Below are positions 34,113 through 42,708 of a stretch of 64,000 bases of DNA, piece by piece. The stretch is from Rhizobium sp. 16-449-1b. Lineage in GTDB: Bacteria; Pseudomonadota; Alphaproteobacteria; Rhizobiales; Rhizobiaceae. The notes beneath the pieces are model-generated. The model saw nothing but the letters and a program-made list of their open reading frames with translations. It was not told the origin of the DNA and ran no database searches. The DNA lies in assembly GCF_017741935.1 (NCBI RefSeq), contig NZ_JAGHMH010000021.1, positions 248,001 through 312,000 on the forward strand, in the 5' to 3' direction. Both the position numbers and the translations under genes were made by a program. The first letter of the stretch is position 1. Every line of letters starts with the position of its first letter.

Positions 34113-35728
34113 CCGTCGTTTGTCTGTACGGCCTGCGTGCTCGTTCCCGAGCCCGTCGAGGCGGTGTCTGCATGCGCGTCTTCATGAAGACCGCCCATGT
34201 ACCGACCAATTTCCTCGTAGCTGGTCTGGTCACTCGAAAGATCAGCAACGATCCGGCCGCGATACATGACGACGATGCGGTCGGAGAGCGCGATTACCTC
34301 ATCGAGATCGGCGGAGACGACAAGGACAGCCTTGCCGGCGTTGCGCATGGAGACCAGCACTTTGTGAATAGATTCAATCGCTCCGATATCGACGCCTTGC
34401 GACGGTTGCTCGGCAATGATGAGCCGAGCCTCGCGGCTCAGCTCGCGGGCGATCTGGATCTTTTGCTGATTACCGCCCGAAAGCGAACCCGCCGTGGCAA
34501 ACATGCCGCCACCGCGCACATCATAGGTCTGGATCAGCTTGTGAGCGCGCTCCTGCGCGCGGCGCTGCGACAAGAAGGGACCGTTCGAAACCGCGGGCAG
34601 ATGCCCGATGGTCAGGTTCTCCCAAAGCGGGCTTTCGAGCGACAGGCCAAGACCGCCGCGATCGACCGGAATGTAGGCAAGACCGGCTTCGCGCGCCTTG
34701 CGAGGATCCGCGGACGCCGCCACCTCATCGATTGCGATCATCCCGGCGGCTGGCGAGCGAAGGCCCGCGATGCATTCGACCAGTTCGTCCTGGCCATTGC
34801 CCTGGACACCGGCGACCCCGACGATTTCGCCGGCTCGCACGGTGAGCGAGAGATCATCGACCGCTCTTTCTCCGCGATCACCAAAGGCAACGAGATTTTT
34901 GACTTCGAGTATCGGCTTGCCGACGTCTCGGGCCGCCGACTTGTCGACTCGAAGCAACACCGAGCGGCCGACCATTTCGTTGGCGATATCTTGCGCCGTG
35001 ACATTCTTGTTGTCGAACGTGCGCATGATCCGCCCGCGGCGCATGACCGAAATTCGATCAGAGACGGCCAGGACTTCCCTGAGCTTATGGCTGATGAAAA
35101 TGATGCTGCAGCCGCTGGCCGCCAGTGAGCGCATGGTATTGAAAAGCTCGCGCGTCTCATTCGGCGTCAGCACCGCAGTTGGCTCGTCGAGGATAAGAAT
35201 TTCGGCGCTGCGATAGAGGGCTTTCAGGATTTCGACGCGCTGCCTGAGACCGACGGGCAGCTTGGCGACGATCGCCTGCGGATCGAGCTCAAGATCGAAC
35301 CGACGGCTCAATTCACGGGTCTCGGCCTCTGCTCTGGCGAAGTCCACCCTGCCCGCCCCTTTCATGGGCTCCGAGCCGAGGATGATATTCTCCGCGACGG
35401 TGAACGACGGAGACAGCTTGAAATGTTGATGGACCATGCCAACGCCGGCGCGGATTGCCTCGGCCGGGCCAGAAAACTGGACATTGTGGCCGCGAAGGCG
35501 AATTTCACCGCTGTCTCGCGCGTGAATACCGTAGAGAATATTCATCAGGGTCGACTTGCCGGCGCCGTTTTCGCCGACCAGGGCATGGATCTCGCCCTTG
35601 CGTATGGTCATGGAGGCATTCTCGATGGCGACGAGTTCTCCGAAGGTCTTGGTAACGCCTTCAATGACCAGGATTTCGTTATTGGCCTTATTGGCCTCTG
35701 GACTGTTTTCCGAATGGGCTTGCGACAT
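34109..35728 (-). CDS. Nucleoside-type ABC transporter ATPase with two NBDs
   Basis: A 539-residue duplicated ATPase (RbsA/NupO-like). The N-terminal domain has GENGAGKSTLM as Walker A near residue 53 and DEPTAVLTP as Walker B; the second domain keeps LSGGNQQKIQIARELSR but has the degenerate Walker A GVQGNGQDEL, as is usual in this family. The start ATG follows AGGAGAGGC. A 12-bp hairpin separates it from the binding-protein gene, so it is likely expressed less than that gene. It energises the two permeases downstream. Confidence 0.93.
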   Translation of the reverse strand: MSQAHSENSPEANKANNEILVIEGVTKTFGELVAIENASMTIRKGEIHALVGENGAGKSTLMNILYGIHARDSGEIRLRGHNVQFSGPAEAIRAGVGMVHQHFKLSPSFTVAENIILGSEPMKGAGRVDFARAEAETRELSRRFDLELDPQAIVAKLPVGLRQRVEILKALYRSAEILILDEPTAVLTPNETRELFNTMRSLAASGCSIIFISHKLREVLAVSDRISVMRRGRIMRTFDNKNVTAQDIANEMVGRSVLLRVDKSAARDVGKPILEVKNLVAFGDRGERAVDDLSLTVRAGEIVGVAGVQGNGQDELVECIAGLRSPAAGMIAIDEVAASADPRKAREAGLAYIPVDRGGLGLSLESPLWENLTIGHLPAVSNGPFLSQRRAQERAHKLIQTYDVRGGGMFATAGSLSGGNQQKIQIARELSREARLIIAEQPSQGVDIGAIESIHKVLVSMRNAGKAVLVVSADLDEVIALSDRIVVMYRGRIVADLSSDQTSYEEIGRYMGGLHEDAHADTASTGSGTSTQAVQTNDG

Positions 35729-35756
35729 GACGCCTCTCCTCTGGCTAATGTCTTTC

Positions 35757-35789
35757 ATGCCTGGGGTGCCACGGCGACACCCCAGGCAT
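35757..35789 (-). terminator. 12-bp intercistronic hairpin (partial terminator)
   Basis: ATGCCTGGGGTG and CACCCCAGGCAT form a perfect 12-bp stem around a nine-base loop, between the binding-protein stop and the ATPase start. No T run follows. Such hairpins often stabilise the upstream mRNA or reduce read-through so that the binding protein is made in excess. Confidence 0.65.
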
Positions 35790-35800
35790 TCTGGGAGGCT

Positions 35801-36838
35801 TTACTTTTCCGACGGACGGTCCATCGGCGGGGTACCCATCTGCTTTGCGGACGGATCGAGGTCGATATAGTTCGGCACGACGATCTCGCCGGAGATCACC
35901 TTCGCCTTAAGCTCGTCCATCGTCTTCAGCGTTGCTTCGGAGATCAGACCCTTGTTGTTGTCGTCCATCGCAGCTTCGACACCGCCCTCCTTCAGGCCGT
36001 ACTGCTTGTTGACGCCGCCCTTGAAGCTGCCGTCGGTCACCGACTTGACGATGTCATAGGCAAGCACATCGACGCGCTTCACCATTGAGGTCAGGACCGT
36101 GCCCGGCGCCCTGCCGTTCTGGTTGGAGTCGACGCCGATGGCGAATGTCTTGGTGCTCTTGGCCGCGTCGATGACACCGGCCCCCGTCAAATTGGCAACC
36201 GCGAAATTGACATCGGACTTCGCGCTGACCAGCGCCAGCGTATATTCCTTGCCGGCGGCTGGGTCGGTGAAGGAACCCGAGTAGCGCTCGAGCACGTTGA
36301 TGTCGGGCTTCGCCATCTTGGCGCCGTAGTAATAGCCGTTGAAGAAGCGATGGATGACGGGAATGTCCCTGCCGCCGACGAAGCCGATCGTTCCGGTCTT
36401 CGATGTCATGGCAGCGGCGATGCCGACGATGAACGAGCCTTCCCAATCCTTCGCGACAGCGCCGACGACATTCGGGGCAATCGGATCGGAGCCGACATCG
36501 ATGATCCCGAACTTCTGATCAGGAAACGCCGCTGCTGCCGCCTTCATTGGCTCGATCATGTCGAACGAAGCGCCGAGAACGAGATCGAACTTCTGGCCGG
36601 CGGCCCGGATCAGCGACGATTGCATGTCCGAGACAGCGCGCGGCTGAATGACGACGAATTCGATGCCAAGATCAGACTTCGCCTTCTTCAGGCCTTCGTT
36701 GATCATGTCATTGAAGGAGTGATCGCCCAACCCGCCTTCAGCCGTCACGAAGGCGACGCGGGTTGCGGCCTCTGCGATTGTCGTCAGGACACCGAGCGAT
36801 AGAGCGGCGCACAGGATTGCAGTTTTGAAGAGTCTCAT
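35801..36838 (-). CDS. BMP-family substrate-binding protein of nucleoside ABC importer
   Basis: A 345-residue periplasmic lipoprotein-like or soluble binding protein of the basic membrane protein (Med/BMP/PnrA) family, which binds purine or pyrimidine nucleosides. Signal peptide MRLFKTAILCAALSLGVLTT ends near AEA (residue 24). Conserved stretches FVTAEGGLGDHSFNDMINEG and GFVGGRDIPVIHRFFNGYYYGAK, then AIGVDSNQNGRAPGTVLTSMVKRVD are those of the family. A GGGGATCAACC site precedes the ATG. It is the first gene of the eleven-gene run and follows a GntR-type operator. Confidence 0.93.
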   Translation of the reverse strand: MRLFKTAILCAALSLGVLTTIAEAATRVAFVTAEGGLGDHSFNDMINEGLKKAKSDLGIEFVVIQPRAVSDMQSSLIRAAGQKFDLVLGASFDMIEPMKAAAAAFPDQKFGIIDVGSDPIAPNVVGAVAKDWEGSFIVGIAAAMTSKTGTIGFVGGRDIPVIHRFFNGYYYGAKMAKPDINVLERYSGSFTDPAAGKEYTLALVSAKSDVNFAVANLTGAGVIDAAKSTKTFAIGVDSNQNGRAPGTVLTSMVKRVDVLAYDIVKSVTDGSFKGGVNKQYGLKEGGVEAAMDDNNKGLISEATLKTMDELKAKVISGEIVVPNYIDLDPSAKQMGTPPMDRPSEK

Positions 36839-36907
36839 GGTTGATCCCCAGTTTGATATGAAAACTTGCAGGTGTTCCGTTGTCGTTTATTGAAGTCGTC
36901 TTGCAAG

Positions 36908-36950
36908 TTGATACGATATTAGATTTCTTCGTATTTATTTGTCAATACGA
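36908..36950. promoter_or_regulatory. GntR-type operator, copy 1, plus an extra half-site
   Basis: ATACGA at 36911-36916 and TCGTAT at 36929-36934 form an inverted repeat with exactly 12 bases between. A third half-site ATACGA lies at 36945-36950. The same arrangement and spacing recur at copy 2. It sits just upstream of the BMP-importer operon start. Confidence 0.75.
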
Positions 36951-36964
36951 AAATTAAGGTGCAC

Positions 36965-37939
36965 CTAGCCGACCTTCACCCGGTCAGGCGCAACGGGCGC
37001 AAATACTTCCGACAGCATCGCGATGAAGGGTTCGCGCTTGGCATGGAACGCAACATGGCAATTTGGAACTCTCGTGGTGCGTCTTTCGTGATCCACGACG
37101 GTCCGGCCGATCGTGTATTCACCGAGCGTTTCGATAACGACGTTCACATGCTTTGTTTCGATGATATCGCGATCGACGAGCGCGGCTACGCAAACGGCAT
37201 CATGCACCGGCGCCGTCCGCGGCGTGCCGGTCGGCTGGGTTTCCTCATAGCCATTGATCCGGTGCTCGATGATATCGGCCGAGGCTTTGGAGGCAGGGCT
37301 GCCCAGGCCCCGCAGCATCTCGCACTGCTCTCTCGAGACCAGCGCCTCATGCGTTGCATCAAGCGGCACGAGCGTGATTTTGCGGAACGGCGCGCGAAAT
37401 ACCTGCGCGGCCGCTTCCGGATCGGCCCAAATATTGAATTCGGCGGAAGGCGTGATGTTAGACTTATTGACGGCACCGCCCATGATGATCAGCTCGGCGC
37501 AGTTTTCCGGGAATTTCGGATCGATTGCGATGGCCGCAGCCAGATTGGACAGCGGACCGACGGCGACCAGGGTGATCATCCCCGGCTGCTCGGCAAATGC
37601 CTGGCTCAAGAAAATGGGCGCTGACAAAGCCTTCTTTGTCGAGGTTGCCGGCGGCAGCGGCAGCACCGCCATATGGACTTTGGGATCACGCTTTGTTGCC
37701 CGCGGCGTCGGGAAATCGTCGCGCACGATCGGATGGCTGAGACCTTCGTAGACCGGGACATCGCTGCGACTGATCAAGTCCAGCGTCCGCAGTGTGTTGT
37801 CCGTGCAGTTCTCGACAGGGACATTCCCGTTGACGACCGACACGGCGACCAGATCGAGATCAGGATGCAGCCCTGCCAGCATGATGGCGACTGCATCGTC
37901 GGTTCCGGTATCAACATCGAGGATGAGTTTCTTGCGCAT
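36965..37939 (-). CDS. Nucleoside hydrolase (IUNH family), second copy
   Basis: A 324-residue nucleoside hydrolase. The calcium motif DVDTGTDD starts at residue 8 and PVHDAVCVAAL near 245 gives the active-site His-Asp. It differs clearly from the other hydrolase in the operon (NGNVPVENCTDNTLRTLDLI here, against SGNHNVDNTTRNAL there), so the two may prefer different nucleosides. GGAGG precedes the ATG. It ends 126 bases before the BMP gene start, and its own upstream region contains operator copy 2, shared with the divergent GntR gene. Confidence 0.93.
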   Translation of the reverse strand: MRKKLILDVDTGTDDAVAIMLAGLHPDLDLVAVSVVNGNVPVENCTDNTLRTLDLISRSDVPVYEGLSHPIVRDDFPTPRATKRDPKVHMAVLPLPPATSTKKALSAPIFLSQAFAEQPGMITLVAVGPLSNLAAAIAIDPKFPENCAELIIMGGAVNKSNITPSAEFNIWADPEAAAQVFRAPFRKITLVPLDATHEALVSREQCEMLRGLGSPASKASADIIEHRINGYEETQPTGTPRTAPVHDAVCVAALVDRDIIETKHVNVVIETLGEYTIGRTVVDHERRTTRVPNCHVAFHAKREPFIAMLSEVFAPVAPDRVKVG

Positions 37940-38027
37940 TCATTTGCCTCCGCATGATTTTCGATGACGAGCCCGGATTGGAAATGCGGGCTTTGCACGA
38001 CAATAGGAGGACGGATTATTTTCTTAG

Positions 38028-38057
38028 TCAATACGATACTTTATAATTTCGTATCAA
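38028..38057. promoter_or_regulatory. GntR-type operator, copy 2
   Basis: TCAATACGA and TTTCGTATCAA contain ATACGA at 38031-38036 and TCGTAT at 38049-38054, again 12 bases apart. It lies between the second nucleoside hydrolase and the GntR gene, in a region of high AT content (TTATAAT). Confidence 0.75.
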
Positions 38058-38139
38058 AATTTATCGCCAAGTTGAATTTCTGTTGAGCGCTACTCAATCG
38101 TCAGATATATCAAACAGTATCGAGACCAGGGGTGATTTC

Positions 38140-38919
38140 ATGGCAAAGAAGCTGCAAACCGGACCATCCGCCGCCGAGGCGCCAGAGGCGGCGAACTCCA
38201 TCGATCGCGTGCCGGACGAAATTTACGATACCGTCGTCAACGCGATCCTGGACAGGGCACTCGATCCCGGCACGAAACTCCCCGAAGAGGTCTTCTGCAC
38301 CCATTACGGCGTAAGCCGGACGATCGTGCGGGTTGCGATCCAGCGATTGCAGCAGGACCGCCTCGTCGACGTCCAGCCCTACAAGGGATGTTTCGTGGTT
38401 GTGCCCGACCTCAAGGAGGCAAGGGACATCATCGCAGCACGCAAGGCAATCGAGCCGTACATCATCAGGCGGCTGGTCGAGATCGCCACGGACAAGGATG
38501 TCGCTGAACTGAAGTCGCATGTCGATGCAGAGGATGCCGCTTATCATCGAAATGACCACCGCGAGGCTCTGAGGCTTTCGGGGCAGTTTCATGTCCTGCT
38601 AAGCGAGCTCGCCGACAACGGCGTACTTGCCGTGTACCTGCGCAACCTCATATGCCGTTCCGCCCTGGTCATCGCGACCTACAGCGACGTTACGGCGTGC
38701 TGCAAGGCGCACGACCACCGCAATTTGGTTCAGCTCCTGACCGCACGCGACACCGCTGCCGCCATGAGCAAGATGGAGCGGCACCTCGATGACATCGAGC
38801 ACGACCTTCTCCAGGACGAGAAACCGGAAGAAAAGCCGAGCCTTGAAAGCGTATTGGTCAAATATTCCAAGTCCGCCGCTTCGGCTGCTCCCAAGAAGCC
38901 AGTAACCGTTAGGGGATGA
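38140..38919 (+). CDS. GntR/FadR-family transcriptional regulator
   Basis: A 259-residue regulator with winged helix-turn-helix at residues 20-85 (PDEIYDTVVNAILDRALDPG, then EEVFCTHYGVSRTIVRVAIQRLQ) and an FCD ligand domain (about 100-225) with ARKAIEPYIIRRLVEIAT and a metal-binding His set (FHVLLSELA, HDHRNLV). The ATG follows AGGGGTG; a longer frame from TTG is not supported. It is divergent from the nucleoside hydrolase, with operator copies at both nearby promoters, so it is the likely local regulator of the nucleoside cluster. Confidence 0.92.
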   Translation: MAKKLQTGPSAAEAPEAANSIDRVPDEIYDTVVNAILDRALDPGTKLPEEVFCTHYGVSRTIVRVAIQRLQQDRLVDVQPYKGCFVVVPDLKEARDIIAARKAIEPYIIRRLVEIATDKDVAELKSHVDAEDAAYHRNDHREALRLSGQFHVLLSELADNGVLAVYLRNLICRSALVIATYSDVTACCKAHDHRNLVQLLTARDTAAAMSKMERHLDDIEHDLLQDEKPEEKPSLESVLVKYSKSAASAAPKKPVTVRG

Positions 38920-38926
38920 ACGCATC

Positions 38927-39676
38927 ATGACATTGAGGGGCCGGAACGCACTGGTCATAGGCGGCGCTGTCGGCATAGGCCGGGCAGTATGCATTGCATT
39001 TGCGCAGGCGGGTGCCAACGTCGCTTTCGCTGACCTTGGCAAGGAGGATGACAAGGCGTCCCTCCTGACCGAACTCGAGGCCCTGTCAGTCCGGGCCGTC
39101 GCACTGGAGGTCGACGTAACCGACGAGATGTCGGTGGCCGGAGCCATACTGCGGACCCTTGAGAGCTTTGGACACATCGACATCCTCGTCAACAATGCCG
39201 GCATCACCAGCGCGGGCGCCCCCATCCACCAGCAGGACTGGGACGTCTGGTCAGCAATCTTTGACGTCAACGTGAAAGGCGTCGCCTACGGCATGAAGCA
39301 TGTCATCCCGCATATGCTGGAGCGCGGCTACGGCCGGATCATCAACACCTCTTCGCAGCTCGCCCACAAACCGGTCGGCAGTCATGGCGCCTATTGTGCA
39401 TCAAAGGCCGCGGTGACCGCTCTCACCGCAAGCGTGGCGCAGGAGGTAGCGGGATCAGGCATCACCGTGAATTGCGTCTGCCCCGGCATGACCAACACGG
39501 CGATGCTCTGGGTCGGAGGGAAAGAATTTGTCAACGCGAAGCTTGCCGCCCTGCCGATTGGACGCGCGGGGGAGCCGGAAGAGGTCGCGTCAGCCTACGT
39601 GTATCTTGCTTCGGACCTCGCCGGCTTCTTCGTCGGTCAAAGCATTTCGCCAAATGGCGGAGACGTTATGTGGTAG
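38927..39676 (+). CDS. Short-chain dehydrogenase/reductase (SDR)
   Basis: A 249-residue classical SDR with the NAD(P) motif GGAVGIGRA near residue 14, NNAG near 93, and catalytic Ser-Tyr-Lys in NTSSQ and YCASK. The ending AGFFVGQSISPNGGDVMW is usual for this family. It follows GntR by seven bases and overlaps the next gene, so it is in the same operon. It could oxidise the released sugar (for example ribose to ribonolactone) or an intermediate of the base path; neither is shown by the sequence. Confidence 0.9.
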   Translation: MTLRGRNALVIGGAVGIGRAVCIAFAQAGANVAFADLGKEDDKASLLTELEALSVRAVALEVDVTDEMSVAGAILRTLESFGHIDILVNNAGITSAGAPIHQQDWDVWSAIFDVNVKGVAYGMKHVIPHMLERGYGRIINTSSQLAHKPVGSHGAYCASKAAVTALTASVAQEVAGSGITVNCVCPGMTNTAMLWVGGKEFVNAKLAALPIGRAGEPEEVASAYVYLASDLAGFFVGQSISPNGGDVMW

Positions 39677-40254
39677 ACGATCTCAACCAACGCCTTGCCT
39701 TTCTCCTTGAGGTCGACCGGCTGAAGCTGGTCGATCGTCAATCCAAGGTGGCAGGCGGTCAACGGCGCGAAAACTCGGCCGAACACTCCTGGCATCTGGC
39801 ACTTTTCGCTCTCATACTCGGCAAGGACCGGCCGATCGACTTGCTGAAGACGCTAACGATTCTCCTCATCCACGACCTGGTGGAGATCGATGCAGGCGAT
39901 ACGCCGCTTCATTCCGTCAACAGGCAAGACAAGATGGAGGCCGAAAAAGCGGCGGCAAAGCGCATCTTTGGTCTTTTGCCGCCTGGCGATGCCGCGGATT
40001 GCCTTGCATTGTGGGATGAGTTCGAAACCGGCAACAGTGCTGAAGCCGTTTTCGCGCGGGGGCTGGATCGACTACAGCCCCTTCTCCTTAACCTCCTCAA
40101 CGAGGGAGGAACGTGGGCAGAGAACAGCGTCGGCGAGCAGACTGTCATGGAGCGATACGGACCCGCGATATCGACGGCCTTCCCTGATTTTTGGCCCATC
40201 ATTGAACAAATGGTGCGGCTTCACTTCGCCGGACGTCAGCCACCCGAGGCTTGA
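39670..40254 (+). CDS. HD-domain phosphohydrolase (HDDC2/YfbR-like)
   Basis: A 194-residue HD-domain metal phosphohydrolase. The pattern ENSAEHSWHLALFALIL then LIHDLVEIDAGDTPL gives the His-His-Asp metal ligands of the HDDC2/YfbR 5'-nucleotidase type. The start is a GTG overlapping the SDR stop by seven bases, which indicates coupled translation. A 5'-nucleotidase activity would convert nucleotides to nucleosides and feed the two nucleoside hydrolases here; this is inference from context and family. Confidence 0.85.
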   Translation: MVDDLNQRLAFLLEVDRLKLVDRQSKVAGGQRRENSAEHSWHLALFALILGKDRPIDLLKTLTILLIHDLVEIDAGDTPLHSVNRQDKMEAEKAAAKRIFGLLPPGDAADCLALWDEFETGNSAEAVFARGLDRLQPLLLNLLNEGGTWAENSVGEQTVMERYGPAISTAFPDFWPIIEQMVRLHFAGRQPPEA

Positions 40255-40497
40255 GCGGAAACTGCCACCCCACCTTCAGCCCGAATGCGATGTGGTTGGG
40301 CGCCGCGGCGCGGTCCAAGCAGATCGGCGGATCGACCTGCGGCAGCGATAGTGTTAAGCCCAAGAATGGACTTCCCGGACATTGAAGAGACGCACGATTT
40401 TCGTTCACGTCCGACAATCCGCCGAACGCCAGTATCGCGCGCCTCCCAACTTTTCAGCACATCTCAGATTGAACAAGCCGGATTTTCCGGCCAATCG

Positions 40498-41262
40498 TTA
40501 ATCCTGAGCGACGCCGGCTGCAGCTTTCTCGATCAACTCGGCGACAGCCTGCGGCTGCGATACATAGACGGCATGGCTACCCTTTATTTCAACCGTGGTG
40601 CTGCCGGCTCGTTTGGCCATGAACCGTTCGAAATCGGGGTTGATCTTATGATCTTCGGTCGCAACTGCGTACCAGCTCGGCTTTGATCGCCATGCGGCTT
40701 CGGTGACCGTTGCAGCAATTGCTTTCTCGTTGATCGGGACCTGCGAGATGGCCATGAAGGCTGCATCCGCTTCCGGCAGATCGGCAGCGAAATCGTCGTG
40801 GAACGTCGCAGGATTGAGCGTCAGAAAACCATCAGCGCTCTTCACCACATTGTTCGTTGCGGGCGGAAACTTGCTGCGCGTCTCACCGATCTTCTCATTC
40901 GCGTCGGGCGCGAGAGCGGCGACATAAACCAGACCCTTGACCTGCGGATCGCTTCCGGCCTGCGTTATGACAATGCCGCCATAGCTGTGGCCGACAAGCA
41001 CAACGGGACCGCCAGCCTGGCTGATAGCCCGCGTCGTCGCCGCCACATCATCGCTGAGCGACGTCTCAGGCTCTTGCACCACGGTAACCTTGTAGCCGTC
41101 CCGCTGAAGAATCTCCGCAACACCGCGCCAGCCGGATCCGTCGGCATAGGCACCGTGAACCAGCACGACATTCTTGACGGGCTCTGCTGCCTGAACCTGT
41201 GCGACAGCAAGGGTGCAACTGCCAACAGCGGCGAGGATGGAAAGTAAGCGTTTCAAGATCAT
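40498..41262 (-). CDS. Secreted alpha/beta hydrolase
   Basis: A 254-residue alpha/beta hydrolase with signal peptide MILKRLLSILAAVGSCTLAV cleaved near QAA-EP (residue 27). The nucleophile elbow is VGHSYGG with Ser93, HGAYADGSGW holds the oxyanion loop, and GSHAVYVSQP the catalytic His. This fits the esterase/salicylate-hydrolase (EstC-like, MES) group active on small esters. A GAAAGG site fixes the start; the longer upstream frame is not coding. It is transcribed away from the HD operon side and follows an apparently gene-free 302-base gap. Confidence 0.85.
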   Translation of the reverse strand: MILKRLLSILAAVGSCTLAVAQVQAAEPVKNVVLVHGAYADGSGWRGVAEILQRDGYKVTVVQEPETSLSDDVAATTRAISQAGGPVVLVGHSYGGIVITQAGSDPQVKGLVYVAALAPDANEKIGETRSKFPPATNNVVKSADGFLTLNPATFHDDFAADLPEADAAFMAISQVPINEKAIAATVTEAAWRSKPSWYAVATEDHKINPDFERFMAKRAGSTTVEIKGSHAVYVSQPQAVAELIEKAAAGVAQD

Positions 41263-41564
41263 GCCTTTCGTTTGTACGTATGCCAAAAATAAAGACCCGT
41301 TGAAGGGATGTGTCGCCGCACACGCGACGGCGGACACATGAGGCAATTCGGCTCGCAAGGCGGATAAGTTACAGTCGTCACGCTGTTGTGATCGGCAGGC
41401 TCTCCTGGCCTGTCAGATATGTCGCCGGGGAGTGCGAGGCTTCCGGCACGGCATCAAATGACGAACCGATGGGTGACGGCGCGGCGACAAGGCCGCCGAA
41501 GCGGCGAGCGCTAGGCCTGCAAAAACTCAGGCGAAACAGACGCCTCGCTTCTCGTTTGACACGG
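41263..41564. other. 302-base intergenic region
   Basis: No credible gene. It holds the promoter side of the secreted hydrolase, and near its far end a weak terminator hairpin for the TetR gene. No other repeats or operators seen. Confidence 0.5.
41521..41545 (-). terminator. Rho-independent-type terminator for the TetR gene
   Basis: On the minus strand AGGCG and CGCCT pair around TCTGTTT, followed by GAG and a run of five T. The stem is short, so this is a modest terminator. Confidence 0.45.
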
Positions 41565-42146
41565 TCAGGCTCGCAAAGCCGCCGCTTGCGATACGGATGC
41601 TTCAACACGACGCCGCGCATTGTCGAGCAGGCGTTTGAAGACACCTTTGTCGTCGAGTGCGCGTGACAGTACCAGCGCGCCCTGTATTCCCGAGACCACC
41701 TCTTCCGCCATCATGACGGCCTCGACGCGGCCTGCGCCAACGCGCACAAGCGCGCCCGCCAGAGCGTCGATCCAGCGAACGAAGTAGGCGGTAATCGCGC
41801 CAGCGTAGCGCGACCTTGTTTCGTCCAACGCGAAGGCGCCGACAAGGCACACCCGGCCTCCCGAGTGGAAATAGGCCTCTGTATTGCGCCACATGGCGGT
41901 GATCGCGGCCGCGGCATCGTCCTCGCGCAGCGGCGCGTAGACTTCACGTTCGAACCAGCTGTCGACCTCTTCCAATACCGCTGCCGCCATCTCCTCCTTC
42001 CCGCCCGGAAAGAAATGGTAGAGGCTGCCCTTGCCAATGCCGGTGCGCGCTGTGATGCGCGTGAGCGTGGCTCCCTCGTAACCAAGCTCGCGGAAAATTT
42101 CCGCAAGCAAAGGCACCACATCCGCGCGCTCATAGAGTGTCTTCAA
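41565..42146 (-). CDS. TetR/AcrR-family transcriptional regulator
   Basis: A 193-residue regulator that starts at TTG; no ATG or GTG occurs earlier in the frame before a stop codon, and AGGAAG lies 14 bases upstream. The helix-turn-helix is at residues 10-52 (LLAEIFRELGYEGATLTRITARTG, then GSLYHFFPGGKEEM). CLVGAFALDETRSRY in the ligand domain contains a Cys. It follows the DUF1348 gene on the same strand with 61 bases, and probably controls it through the palindrome upstream of that gene. Confidence 0.87.
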   Translation of the reverse strand: MKTLYERADVVPLLAEIFRELGYEGATLTRITARTGIGKGSLYHFFPGGKEEMAAAVLEEVDSWFEREVYAPLREDDAAAAITAMWRNTEAYFHSGGRVCLVGAFALDETRSRYAGAITAYFVRWIDALAGALVRVGAGRVEAVMMAEEVVSGIQGALVLSRALDDKGVFKRLLDNARRRVEASVSQAAALRA

Positions 42147-42207
42147 CAGATCGAACTTTCTTCCTGAAGATTAAGGTCAGAACTCCATCAGGACAGGGGT
42201 TTTGTTC

Positions 42208-42684
42208 TTAAAGGCCGAGATCGGAGAGACCTGGATGATCGTCTGGGCGACGGCCGAGAGCCCAGTGAAATTTTCGCTCCGCCTCGCTGATTGGCATATC
42301 GTTGATGCAGGCAAATCGACGTTGCATCAATCCCTCTGCATTAAACTCCCAGTTTTCGTTTCCATACGACCGAAACCAGCTGCCGCTGTCGTCATGCCAC
42401 TCGTAAGCAAACCGCACGGCGATCCGATTGCCGTCATGTGCCCAGATTTCCTTGATCAGCCTGTAGTCCAGCTCCCTTGCCCATTTGCGGGTGAGGAAAG
42501 CCACGATCTCAGCCCGGCCGTTGACGAACTCAGCGCGGTTTCGCCATTGGCTGTCGGGGGTATAGACGAGCGACACCTTTTCGGGATTACGGCTATTCCA
42601 TCCGTCTTCCGCCATGCGGACTTTTTGGGTGGCGGTTTCGAGTGTGAAGGGGGGTATCAGACCAGACACGGCAATCTCCTGCAT
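42208..42684 (-). CDS. DUF1348 (SnoaL-like) protein
   Basis: A 158-residue NTF2-fold protein of the DUF1348 type. Typical stretches are KVRMAEDGWNSRNPEKVSLVYTPDSQWRNRAEF and YEWHDDSGSWFRSYGNENWEFN. An AGGTAC stretch precedes the ATG; the longer frame overlaps the operator and is not supported. Function unknown. It is first in a two-gene unit with the TetR gene. Confidence 0.87.
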   Translation of the reverse strand: MQEIAVSGLIPPFTLETATQKVRMAEDGWNSRNPEKVSLVYTPDSQWRNRAEFVNGRAEIVAFLTRKWARELDYRLIKEIWAHDGNRIAVRFAYEWHDDSGSWFRSYGNENWEFNAEGLMQRRFACINDMPISEAERKFHWALGRRPDDHPGLSDLGL

Positions 42685-42708
42685 GAATTTGTACCTATCG
42701 GTTTTTAT

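Noticed and set aside
40199..40417. Short minus-strand frame ending in HIAFGLKVGWQFPLKP, which looks a little like a porin C terminus
   Set aside because: Too short, overlaps the HD gene, no ribosome site; could be a remnant but cannot be supported.
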